A stretch of DNA of 64,000 bases from Alitta virens. Lineage: Eukaryota > Annelida > Polychaeta > Phyllodocida > Nereididae. This document shows positions 12,386-21,914 of this stretch, piece after piece. The translations under genes and the position numbers were made by a program. Numbering within the stretch: the first letter of the stretch is position 1; each line of letters starts with the position of its first letter. The stretch is taken from the NCBI GenBank assembly GCA_932294295.1, contig OW028576.1, forward strand, positions 40,993,247 through 41,057,246, read 5' to 3'. The notes beneath the pieces are model-generated. The model saw only the letters and a list, made by a program, of their open reading frames with translations. It was not told the DNA's origin and did no database searches.

Positions 12386-15300
12386 TCATTTCATCACAAA
12401 GTCTTTGAACTTTTCAGGAAGCTTAGTTGTTCTTGCTGGTCTTCCTGACGTTGGCAATGTATTTTCAATAGTGTCATTAATGTTATTGTCAATTTCTCTT
12501 GGAACAATCTCACTTGAGGTTTCGATAGGATCATTTTGGATCCCAGAATTTGTAACAACACCACGATCTTGATGCGAGGTCTTTTCTGGTTCGCGATGAA
12601 CTAGTTTCTTGACTGCTGTTGTGTGTCGTCTAATTTGCGTTCCATCTTGTCTTTGCACCGTTACCTCCCCTCCTATCCTTTTCACAATAGTACCAGGTTC
12701 AGCATGGTACTTAGGAGATAATTTGTTAGTTTTCGGGGTACGTACTAAGACATCATCACCTATGTCAATAGGATCAAATTTTGCACCTCGACACTTATCA
12801 GCATATAATTTCTGAGATATTTTGTACTCCATATCACGATCACGAACACTTTCATTTAGGATTGTTTCCTCAGGTCTCAGTTGTGGTAATTTCGTTTTCA
12901 TTTCCCTCCCAAACATGAGGCTATACGGAGATACGCCTGTCGATACTTGGGGGGTTGAGCGATATGCCATGAGGAATGATTGTAATTCCTCTCTCCATTT
13001 CTTGCCTTCCGCATGGGCAATTGTAAGGCATTTAAGTAAAGTCCGATTCTGACGTTCCACTTCCCCATTTGCTTGAGGCCAAAGTGGAGTCGATGTGTAA
13101 TGTTCAATTCCATTCGCTTGAACAAAATTCTGAAATTCTTCAGATATGAATTGCGGTCCATTGTCCGTCCTCAGAGAATATGGTATTCCGAATCTTGCAA
13201 ATGTTGATGTAAGAAAAGACACAATCTTAGATGTCACAGTGGATCCGAAAACACCAACTTCGAAGTATCTACTGTAATAGTCAACAATTACAGCTAATGT
13301 TTCTCCAGTAGGGAGTGGTCCCATTAAATCTAGAGCACAGTCTTGCCAAGGACCACTGGGGGGCACAACTCTAGCCATAGGCTCAGGGTTTGGTCCATGA
13401 CTCACCATCTGACACCCATAACAACTTTTACAGTATTTCTCTGTGTCTTTGTCCATTTTGGGCCACCAGACTTTAGTTCTCAGTCTGGCCTTTGTCTTTA
13501 CAATTCCTTGATGGCCCTCGTGAGCAAGCTCAAGGCTTCTCTTACGTAAACTCTCAGGAACAAGAAGACGTGTCCCTCTCAGCACAATGTTTCCATAAAC
13601 ACATAACTCGTCCTTGACATGAAGATATTTTGTCATTTTAGAGTCTTTCCATTGGCCTGACATTATCGCATCACGAATTAGTTCAATTTCTTGATCTGAT
13701 TTCGAAGCTTCTTCAAACTCTGATACCGTAATGGCATTTGGCACACAACATTCCACAAGTGCACAAATTTCATCAGATTTTGCACCTTTACCATGAGGCT
13801 TCCTGTTAAGGCGCGACAAACAATCTGCAATATTTGTCTTTCCTGGCCTGTAGACAACTTTCATGTTGAATGCTTGTAGTCTCAACACCCATCGTTCAAT
13901 CCGAGCTGGAGGTTTAGATTTCGCACTGAAGATATTCTCTAGAGGTTTATGATCAGTCTCTAATTCGAATGGCAGACCATGAAGATAAAGACTGAACCTC
14001 TCACAGGCCCACACAAGAGCTAAACTCTCCTTCTCAGTTTGGCTGTATCGCCGTTCAACATCACTGAGACTACGGGAAGCATACGAAATCACTCGCCATT
14101 GGTTATTCTGCAGTTGTGTTAACACCGCACCCAGTCCATATGGTGATGCGTCAGCAATGACTCTAGTCTTGCTATCTACTCTGAAGTAGGCCAAGGTCTC
14201 AGATGAAGCGATGCGATTTTTCAAAGTTTCAAATGCAGAATGTTGTTCTACACCCCACACAAACTCTCTCGATTTTCGGCACAACTGTTGTAGTGGATCA
14301 GCCACTGTTGACAGGTCTGGTATAAATCTAGCACAAAATTGCACAAGGCCCAAGAACGATTTAAGCTCGCTGGCACATTTTGGTGGTTCTGCTCTCAGAA
14401 TCGCATTCACCTTTTCATCACTAGGCGAAATTCCATCACTAGTCAGCTTGTGACCAAAGAATGTTAATGACTTCAATCGAAATTCACACTTTGCCTTGTT
14501 TACGGTTAATCCAGCATCTTGTAGAGTAGTGAGGACTTTCGCTAGTCTCTCATCATGTTCGGCAACATCACGGCCAAAAATAATGATGTCATCTGCAATA
14601 TTAGCAACGCCATCTCCACATTTACGAATCACATCACTGATTAACCTCTGATATTTCTCAGGCGCAGAGCTTATTCCAAACATCAGCCGACGATATCGAT
14701 AAAGTCCACGATGTGTCACAAATGTTGTAATGTAACGACAATCTTCCTTTAGCTGTACTTGGTGAAATCCCATTTTCAAATCGAGCTTGCTAAACACGGA
14801 AGATCCATTCATGTCGGTAAGTAGGTCATCAATAGTCGGAATTGGATGTCGCTCACGGATGATAGCCTCATTGGCCCTCCTCATGTCCACACATATCCTG
14901 ACATCATCACCCTTGGGAATAACAACTAAAGGCGATACCCAGGAAGTGGGCTCATCCGGAACTTCCTCAATAATCCCCAACGACAACAACTCATCCAACT
15001 TTTTGTCCACTTTGTCTCTCAAACCATAAGGAATTCTCCTAAGTGGTTGCGCCACAGGTTTTACACTGGTATCGATGTGTAAACTCAGCTCATAGGCCTT
15101 CAACAAACCAACACTTCCATCGAATAGCTTTGGGTAGGCAGCAATTAACTCATCATCTGCACTGGCAGCATGGACCTGACCACGCTCTGGTCCCACACGC
15201 AACACTCCAAGCTTTTCAGCTGTCTTCTTGCCTAGCAATGGCCTACCATTTCTCTCGATCACAGTGAACTCAGCTTCACACGAAACATTGTTAGCCACAC

Positions 15301-16486
15301 ATGTCACCTGCGCTATGAATGTACCCAACACTTTCAAAGGTGTACTCTCATAGGGGTAAATGCATTTCTCGACTTTCTTGCACTCACACACAATTCTTTG
15401 AGACTTCAAATCTTTCCATGTGCTCTGTCCCAGCACATTTCTGTTGGAACCTGAATCAATCAACACACCATCAACATTGACTCCTCCAACAACTAAGTCA
15501 ACATTGCCACTGGAACTGTCATCGTTCATACTAAACACATAATCATCATCATCATCACTGTCCTCAACATGATTCACTCTTTTCTTGGTCTTTTGTGGCT
15601 TCTTTCTATCCTTTTTCCCTTCTTTAGCTGCTTTTCTCTTTTGGTATTCAACTGGACATTTAATCTTGAAATGACCTTTCTGATTACATGCTGTGCAGGT
15701 CTTGTCTTTTGCAGGACATTGATCTGATGTAGCGAAATGCCCATGTCTCCCGCACGCATAACACACACTTCTTCGATCTCTGGCACCTCCAGATGCACCT
15801 CGATATGTCTCTTTGCTTCCTTTACTGTTAATAGCATTCACTTGTTTTGCCTGCTCTGGTGCAGACACTTTGTGGCTTGACTCAATTGCCTTGGCTTGGC
15901 GATCAACAGCCTCGAAAGCTCTGGCCACTTTCAAAATAACTGGCAGCGTTAAAGTCTCTTTTTCAAGGAATTTTCTTCTCAGAGAATTAGAAGCACAATG
16001 ATCCAAAACTTGATCCAAAATGGCATTATCAACATTTTCGAATTCACAACCATGACTTGCCTGTCTCAATCTGCACACAAATTGGTCTACAGTCTCTCCT
16101 GCTCTCTGTGTCATTTGTCTAAATTTATGCCTTTCCACAGGGGCATTGAGTTGAGGTAGAAAATGATCATCCAGCAGTTTCAAGGTATCTGCATAGTTCT
16201 TGTCATCTCCCTCCCCCACCACAGAGAAATAAACATCTTGCACAGCAGGTCCAGCCACATGTAGTAGACAAGCTTGTTTTCTGGCATCATCTGTGATGAC
16301 CTTGCTCTTCAAATACAAATTGAAGCTACGTTTCCAGCGCTTCCACAATGCAGCTAGTCTATCAGGATCAGTGTCAGTACGAAATGGGGCAATTGAAGAA
16401 AGACCATCAAAAGATTGGTTTACCACTGGGGCTCCTCCAACAGCTCCGGGGCCATTTTGTTGCTCATTTGCTTCAGTGTCTCCCAT
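12386..16486 (-). CDS. gag-pol: Gag-Pol polyprotein of the gypsy element, intact
   Basis: This is one open frame of 1,366 codons from the ATG at 16486 (MGDTEANEQQ); the frame also extends 20 codons upstream, giving a possible earlier start. In order from the ATG: Gag with a capsid-like part (WKRWKRSFNLYLKSK near 50); two CCHC knuckles (CYACGRHGHF and CTACNQKGHF, residues 242-277); protease (LIDSGSNRNVLG near 344); reverse transcriptase with IADDIIIFG (about 630) in place of the common YxDD; RNase H (VIADASPYGLGAVL near 778); integrase with the H2C2 finger (HEGHQG and CKSCYGC, 989-1023) and a DDE core with the three acidic residues near 1053, 1108 and 1142-1144. No stop or frameshift is present, so the enzymes may be active. 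Confidence 0.95.
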   Translation of the reverse strand: MGDTEANEQQNGPGAVGGAPVVNQSFDGLSSIAPFRTDTDPDRLAALWKRWKRSFNLYLKSKVITDDARKQACLLHVAGPAVQDVYFSVVGEGDDKNYADTLKLLDDHFLPQLNAPVERHKFRQMTQRAGETVDQFVCRLRQASHGCEFENVDNAILDQVLDHCASNSLRRKFLEKETLTLPVILKVARAFEAVDRQAKAIESSHKVSAPEQAKQVNAINSKGSKETYRGASGGARDRRSVCYACGRHGHFATSDQCPAKDKTCTACNQKGHFKIKCPVEYQKRKAAKEGKKDRKKPQKTKKRVNHVEDSDDDDDYVFSMNDDSSSGNVDLVVGGVNVDGVLIDSGSNRNVLGQSTWKDLKSQRIVCECKKVEKCIYPYESTPLKVLGTFIAQVTCVANNVSCEAEFTVIERNGRPLLGKKTAEKLGVLRVGPERGQVHAASADDELIAAYPKLFDGSVGLLKAYELSLHIDTSVKPVAQPLRRIPYGLRDKVDKKLDELLSLGIIEEVPDEPTSWVSPLVVIPKGDDVRICVDMRRANEAIIRERHPIPTIDDLLTDMNGSSVFSKLDLKMGFHQVQLKEDCRYITTFVTHRGLYRYRRLMFGISSAPEKYQRLISDVIRKCGDGVANIADDIIIFGRDVAEHDERLAKVLTTLQDAGLTVNKAKCEFRLKSLTFFGHKLTSDGISPSDEKVNAILRAEPPKCASELKSFLGLVQFCARFIPDLSTVADPLQQLCRKSREFVWGVEQHSAFETLKNRIASSETLAYFRVDSKTRVIADASPYGLGAVLTQLQNNQWRVISYASRSLSDVERRYSQTEKESLALVWACERFSLYLHGLPFELETDHKPLENIFSAKSKPPARIERWVLRLQAFNMKVVYRPGKTNIADCLSRLNRKPHGKGAKSDEICALVECCVPNAITVSEFEEASKSDQEIELIRDAIMSGQWKDSKMTKYLHVKDELCVYGNIVLRGTRLLVPESLRKRSLELAHEGHQGIVKTKARLRTKVWWPKMDKDTEKYCKSCYGCQMVSHGPNPEPMARVVPPSGPWQDCALDLMGPLPTGETLAVIVDYYSRYFEVGVFGSTVTSKIVSFLTSTFARFGIPYSLRTDNGPQFISEEFQNFVQANGIEHYTSTPLWPQANGEVERQNRTLLKCLTIAHAEGKKWREELQSFLMAYRSTPQVSTGVSPYSLMFGREMKTKLPQLRPEETILNESVRDRDMEYKISQKLYADKCRGAKFDPIDIGDDVLVRTPKTNKLSPKYHAEPGTIVKRIGGEVTVQRQDGTQIRRHTTAVKKLVHREPEKTSHQDRGVVTNSGIQNDPIETSSEIVPREIDNNINDTIENTLPTSGRPARTTKLPEKFKDFVMK

Positions 16487-16797
16487 TTTCACCAAAATTC
16501 CAGTACTGTAGAAAATAACACAGTTCACAAAGTGTAACACACACAAGTATACACTCCAAGGTCGACGGTAGACACAGTTTTCCTCAGTTATTAGCTCCCT
16601 CAGTTCCAGAAGTGGTTGTTACTGGTGGAGACATTTCCTTAAAAATCTCAATATTCACAGGATTGCCACGTGCTCACAATAATCCACACTCACTGCCACT
16701 GGGAACGTCTGCACATCAGCAAATTTCGAGTCACAACACACAAGAATTATCCACTCAGTCAACGTTTTCACAGTCCCAGATAATCACACACATAATC

Positions 16798-16816
16798 CGG
16801 TTTGTCCTCGTCGCCA
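16798..16816 (-). promoter_or_regulatory. Primer binding site candidate
   Basis: One base inside the 5' LTR the element strand reads TGGCGACGAGGACAAACC. The position and the leading TGG fit a tRNA primer site. I cannot say which tRNA without a comparison. Confidence 0.6.
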
Positions 16817-16817
16817 T

Positions 16818-17016
16818 TGTAATGATGATGAACGCTTTTTAACAGTTGACAAGTTTATTCTTGAGTTCCCAAATTGTACAAAATGCAGCCATGCTCTCAC
16901 ATTCTAAAATCTCCCACTAGTAAAATATCAGGTGGTACAATAATGACGTCAAGCAGTTACAACGACGCTGCGCACATTAACACCAGAGGGCGACACAGTA
17001 CAGTCAGTACACTACA
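16818..17016 (-). repeat. 5' LTR of the gypsy element
   Basis: This 199-base repeat is identical to 11898-12096 and reads TGTAGTGTACTG...CATCATCATTACA on the element strand. It contains TGACGTCATTATT, a possible CRE-like promoter element. Confidence 0.95.
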
Positions 17017-17624
17017 CCGACCACTGGTAAGAACTGATCGACCTTTTTCAGTGCGGCATCTGTGAACCTGCTCTCACAGAAGACTTGGCTGACCAGGAGC
17101 TTCAAGAAGCACTGCTGAATGGTGCGAAGCTGGAGCTGCCAGATCTACCTTCACATTCTCAGAGTGTTGAAAGGGCTGTGAAGATGACAATTATAGCCTC
17201 CCATGCAGTTTTTGGACTTGAGTCAAGGCATAAGCACATTCTGACAAAACAACTTTCTTTGCCGCCAAATGAGGTCTGCTTTTGTTTCCAAGGGCTCATA
17301 CATTGAGCATTATGATGATCTGGAAATTAAAATTTGTCTAATAGATTGTATTTGAAAAACTTCAAATGTTGTTTACAGTTTATTTTAACATATAACATGT
17401 ATATATGGAAAAAAGTCACGCTTTTTGGTTGAAGAAATGTAAAAATAAGGCTATTTTGTCGCATTATTTTGTTGTGATTTTCAATAAAGTTTCCTCAAAA
17501 AAGTATTCAAGCTAGATATTTGAATTTTTTTATCGGCCATTGTGATATTACAACCTTGACATCCTGACTAGTCCAAAATCAATATCTCAAGAAATGAAAA
17601 AAATCAACCTACCCTAATATGGAT

Positions 17625-18525
17625 ATATCACTTTTAACACAAAATTTTAACACTTCGCAAAGAAATTTTCATGTAGGTAGATGGATGCCTGGATAGTTAA
17701 ACAAATTACAATAAATATTACAAAGTAACATAAACACATAAATTAGTTAATATTAAGAAATGCTGATTAGAAACAACCAAAGGCTTTTGGCCCTACTTCA
17801 ATTCACATGATGGAGTTAAATTGAACATTGTAAGGAGAGAACTGACCCAATTGGGTAACTGGGCTATGCATGAAATTCCTTGCATCCGTGGTATGGTATG
17901 GGGACAGACGTTTTCATCAAATCCACTCATTTATTGAAGAGTATGCCTTGAAGAATATTATAATGATCTCTAGAAACATACAACATCCCAGTTGCGTTTT
18001 TTGCAGAAGATATTAGATTTTGTAGCTTAAGCGTATTGTGGTACACACTCCAAGCTCTTATCTGGTGAGTATGGAGACAAGATGGCGATGACCACAATCA
18101 TGTGTGCCACATGGCAAGCCTCTCAGTTTGATGTGTTACTCTAGTTGTGATAGTCTTTTCTTTCTATGTAGGCAACTTGTTTTTGCTGTTGTCAGGCTTT
18201 TTTTGTTTATCTATAAATGTAAAAACTTGTTGAATATTTGTTTAGCAGCCTCAGATTCTGTTGATGGATCATTTATCAACTTTTTAACCTTCAGCGATCA
18301 AAGTTCTAAGAGGGGTTATTGTTATCACCAATATCGGTCCGCAGAAGGGTGGGAAGGACGTAATGCTCGTTTCCAGAACTTTAAAACTGTTCTGAAAAAC
18401 TGAAACAATTAACCTAGAAAAATTTCATACAGTAATAATCTGTATGGTCTAGTGGTGCCTTTTGATAGAACTTTACATTGACATGTGTATTTAAAAATTT
18501 TGAAGATTCATGTGCATACAATTAG
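17625..18525. other. Intergenic DNA, no feature recognised
   Basis: This is AT-rich sequence right of the large transposon. Open frames are short and lack splice or family support. Confidence 0.4.
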
Positions 18526-18852
18526 TTTGCTTAGCAGTGAGGGTCCAGGATCTGAAGCCTTAGTACAATCCAGTAAAAGTTAAATGAAGATGGAGTCTAA
18601 TGTAAAGTTGAATGGTTTATTGTATAGTGATATCAAACTGTGTGTTCCCCACAAAGTTCAGAGTGACATATTGAATTGTTCTATGCGAGATCAGCCTTCA
18701 CTCAAGAATACATGACTAAATAGCCAAAACTCTCTGCTGCTGTCCTGCAGATGTTCTGTCTCTCTCTCTGTGCCTCCCACTCTGCAAGAGTGCAGGTTAA
18801 ATACTTGGCCTAAAGTGGCCAGGCTGGCCTGTTGCAGGAGCAGCTGCAGATG
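18526..18852. repeat. Repeat unit A, left part (paralogue of 20746-21130)
   Basis: The segment beginning TTTGCTTAGCAGTGAGGGT and running through GGAGCAGCTGCAGATG matches unit B at 20746-21067 closely. It resumes at 20515 (CAGATGGGCATGCTCAAAGA) after a 1.66-kb insertion. Unit B therefore preserves the empty site. Confidence 0.75.
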
Positions 18853-18969
18853 TCCACAGGACAAGGTACATGGTCCTGGATGAAAAAAATATGGAATATT
18901 CGGCTTGTGTGCGAACTAGCGTTTTAATAAACGTTTGCCAAACGAAATACACCTGCTCTAGGGTTAGAC

Positions 18970-19952
18970 TAGCCAGAACCGACCTACATTGCATTAGATG
19001 CGATGTAGGGTCGGAACGCCTGCTATAGGAATTCATGGACGCTCAAAATTACGACACATTTTTCTCAATAAACACGTTAGCATACCTTATTTTGTTGTTA
19101 TGTACAGGATTACTACTCCGTTTACTACTTTCACGCAGATTTTACGGAAAAAGCCACTGGAAACATCCTTTTTAAGAGCATTTTCAAAATTCACGTTCGC
19201 TTGGTTCATGCTTTCACAGGTAGCAGGTCGATTCGTCATTGCCTGATTGAACCCAATGAAAACTGGTCCGTTCGTCACCCGAATTTGGTCGATTTGTCAT
19301 CCGAAATTGGTTGATTTGGCCGGTACACAGTGTATGGTCACTGCTATTATATAAAATATGTTAACTGCCGGTGAAGAACCGACCTTTTTTTGAGTGATGA
19401 ACCGTCCAGTTTTTACGAAGACGAATCGTGCTGTGACGAATCGACCATGTTATTGATGTCTACTTACACTAAAACTCACTAGAGGGCTCCGGCGACATCA
19501 CAGCGCCACCCAGGTGCAATGGTGCAGATAAATATCTAATAATTTAGCTTCATTAGACCCATAGAACAGTGGAATCGTATGGAATAGTTTATTAAAATAT
19601 TTTAATTGTGAAATTGAGAAAACTACGGACTTTCCAGCGCTATTCTGTGTGCCACTAGGGGTGTTGAAACATCGCCAGAGCCCTCTTGTGAGTTTTTCGG
19701 AACTAGGCGGCCATGCTGCAAGCTTTGTTTACCGAAATGTGAATTCGAAAATGGGACAGAAATCGATTAATATTGGAAGAAATCAACCATATCTGAGCGC
19801 GACACAATAGAAAAAAGGTATGTCTAACGCTACAGTGGGTGTATGTTGTGTGACAAACGTTTACTAAAAGGCTAGTTCCCACTCAAGCAAAAAAGTCAAT
19901 ATTTTTTCATCCAGGACCTTGTAACCCTGTCCTATGGACAGGGGACTTGTAG
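18970..19952 (+). mobile_element. Hairpin-ended element with 12-bp TSD, copy 1 (983 bp)
   Basis: It starts TAGCCAGAA followed by a 15-pair stem (arms CCGACCTACATTGCA and TGCGATGTAGGGTCGG, loop TTAGA) and ends with an 8-pair stem (CCCTGTCC, loop TAT, GGACAGGG) followed by GACTTGTAG. Nine bases separate each hairpin from its terminus. The flanks carry the duplication CTAGGGTTAGAC (18958-18969 and 19953-19964). There are no terminal inverted repeats and no poly-A. A smaller MITE (19226-19446) is nested inside. No coding region is convincing. Confidence 0.8.
19226..19446. mobile_element. Small MITE with GGTCGATTCGTCA termini, copy 1
   Basis: It starts GGTCGATTCGTCATTG and ends TGACGAATCGACC, with several interior GACGAA-type motifs. 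A relative lies at 47132-47352. It is nested in the hairpin-ended element. Confidence 0.7.
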
Positions 19953-20745
19953 CTAGGGTTAGACATACCTTTTTTATTTTATCGCGCTCAGATATGATTG
20001 ATTTCTTCCAATTATCATAGATTTCTGCACTATTTTTGAACTCCTCTTTCCTTGATTATCCATGAGAGCCATTGCGACGGTCACGTGATGGTTGGGCCAC
20101 TGGCAATGCCCCTAGTGGACAATAAAATGAAAATAGCTGTCAGGTCTGTGTTTCCCAATTTCAATTAAAATAAGTTAATCAACCATTGCCACAAGATTCC
20201 ACTGTTCTAGGGATCTAATGAAGTTAAAGTATTTGATACTTATCTACACCATTGAATCTATATAATCTGTGTTAGTGCTGTGATGTCGCCGAAGCCCTCT
20301 AGTGAGTTTTAGTGGAACAAGGCAGCAATGGGCGATAGCATGAATGAAGTGAAAGTGAATTTTCACTGGCTTTTTCAGTAAAAACTGAGTGTAAGTCGAT
20401 AGTAAACAGAGCAGTACTCCTGTACATAACAATGAAATAAGGTATGCTAATGTGTTTATTGAGAAAAATGTCATAAATGTCAACTTCTAATGCAATTTAG
20501 GTCGGTTCTGGCTACAGATGGGCATGCTCAAAGATGCTTATGGAAATTCCCTAGGATTGTTATACTTTTGTGTAATAATTTTTATTAATGTTTCAGGGAG
20601 CATTAATGACATCTTGTAGGGGAGCATGTATTAGAGCCTTATGACATGCCCCCGTATAATGGAAAAGTTTGACAAATTTGGATATCGATACCCGGATTCT
20701 CCACCATGTTGCACTAAATCTTCCAGTGTTTAATGAAGTGGTTAT

Positions 20746-21130
20746 TTTGCTTAGCAGTGAGGGTACAGATCTGAAGCCTTAGTACAATCCAGTTAAAATT
20801 ACATGAAGATGGAGTCCAAAGTTATTGTATAGTCATATCAAACTGTGTGTTCCCCAGTCTAAAGAGTTACATATTGAAATGTTCTATGTGAGATCAGCCT
20901 TCACTCGAGAATACATGACTAAATAGCCAGAACTCTCTGCTGCTGTCCTGCAGATGTTCTGTCTCTCTCGCTGTGCCTCCCTCTCTGCAAGAGGGGGCCC
21001 AGTGCTGGTTAAATACTTGGCCTAAAATGGCCAGGCTGGCCTGTGGCAGGAGCAGCTGCAGATGGGCATGCTCAAAGATGCTTATGGAAATTTCCTGGGA
21101 TTGTTATATAATTTTGCGTAATAATTTTCT
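20746..21130. repeat. Repeat unit B (empty-site paralogue)
   Basis: This near-copy of 18526-18852 plus 20515-20580 is unbroken through GCAGCTGCAGATGGGCATGC. The two units are about 2.2 kb apart in direct orientation. The identity of the unit is unknown. Confidence 0.75.
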
Positions 21131-21910
21131 AGTTATAATGGTTATTCATGATGAAATATTACAATATCATTGACGATTTTAAATTCAAGCGACTGTAATT
21201 TGCAAATTATGATTTTATGAAAATGGGTTTTTTTTTTTCTTCCGTTTTTGTCTGTTCTGATAGGATTGGAAAACTGTTAAAGTAAGTTTGTAAACTTTCA
21301 CTTTTGATGTTTCATTGTAAAAGTATTTCGAACTACAAGAACCAATGACTGATCTTTTAAGAAAAATATGTAATCCTCTTTATATATTTTTACCAAATGT
21401 ACGTTATTATATTGCACAAAAAGTCCCTAAAATTTTTCAAAGGCCCACTGCTTTTTCATGATTTTTAGATTACATGTTTTCTCAGATGTATGTCAGGAAA
21501 TTCAAAGAACTAAAAATTGTATGCAGTGTTGAAAATATTAGCTTTATCACAACCCTAAAATATGAATGCATAAGACTGTGCATTGGCCATGTAGTATTGT
21601 GATGATGGCATGTGTCATACATTTATGTCCTGTGCAAACTGATAGTTGACATGTTCCGATAGAACTTTGACATATGTTCACGCCAACTCCTGAAGAGTTG
21701 AATAATTTTGCATGCAACTGTATAGTGTGATGAATGGATTTTCATTGTAAATATAAATATATATATATAACTGTATATAAACTGATAACTGTGTGATAAA
21801 TAATAATTGTTCATTCATTTAAAGTGATATAATTGATTTGTGTGATAAATAATTGGTTATTTGAAAAATAGTACAAAACTGGTGAAAAAAGGACAAAAGT
21901 TTTTTTTTTA
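21131..21910. other. AT-rich intergenic DNA
   Basis: T-rich and A-rich runs and scattered short frames are present. No gene or complete element is recognised. Confidence 0.4.
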
Positions 21911-21914
21911 TTTG

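Larger units (their letters stand above)
11898..17016 (-). mobile_element. Full-length Ty3/gypsy (Mag-clade type) LTR retrotransposon
   Basis: The two LTRs (11898-12096 and 16818-17016) are 199 bases each and identical by my reading. They begin TG and end CA and are flanked by the 5-bp duplication CCGAC (11893-11897, 17017-17021). The element lies on the minus strand, with a single long Gag-Pol frame (12386-16486), a polypurine tract beside the 3' LTR and a primer-binding-site candidate beside the 5' LTR. Identical LTRs and an open frame mean a recent insertion, possibly still mobile. Short LTRs, a Gag with two zinc knuckles and fused Gag-Pol resemble Mag/SURL-type elements; the clade is inferred. 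Confidence 0.95.
8783..17306 (+). pseudogene. Broken transposase-like gene of the 7118-17616 element
   Basis: Coding remnants lie on the plus strand at about 8783-9130, 10787-11100, 11231-11700, 11840-11897 and 17017-17306. The 11231 segment contains DQRLLLEYVCGISQGQ and GPLNHARWLTLAIR; the last contains HSQSVERAVK and FGLESRHKH. I recognise this motif pair from a group of invertebrate transposon proteins, but I cannot name the superfamily. The gene is interrupted by the foldback element between the first two segments and by the gypsy element at 11898. Rejoining the gypsy target puts PPKKWLKKISKINTDAD upstream of an in-frame TAA and then ELIDLFQCGICEPALTEDL, so there is at least one stop besides frameshifts. 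It is not functional as it stands. Confidence 0.65.
7118..17616 (+). mobile_element. Large DNA transposon, 16-bp TIRs, 8-bp TSD, with nested insertions
   Basis: The left end reads TAGGGTAGGTTGATTT and the right end is its exact inverse complement. Both are flanked by the 8-bp direct repeat ATATGGAT (7110-7117 and 17617-17624). A further inverted similarity inside the ends (TTGGACTAGTC and GACTAGTCCAA) supports true terminal repeats. Inside is a broken plus-strand transposase-like gene (8783-17306). Nested insertions are a SINE pair (7140-7590), a MITE (8260-8593), a CGGCC-rich foldback element (9191-10768) and a gypsy retrotransposon (11898-17016). Removing the three larger insertions leaves about 3.5 kb. 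The 8-bp duplication and TAGGG start are typical of hAT elements, but the protein motifs do not let me assign a superfamily. Confidence 0.8.
18853..20514 (-). mobile_element. 12-bp-TSD hairpin element, outer copy with a nested relative
   Basis: Read on the minus strand this begins TAGCCAGAACCGACC-like (right end at 20514) and runs to GGACCATGTACCTTGTCCTGTGG-like sequence at 18853, where the expected last bases are missing. It is interrupted at 18970-19952 by a second copy in the opposite orientation. Repeat unit B at 20746-21130 shows the site without the insertion. Confidence 0.65.
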
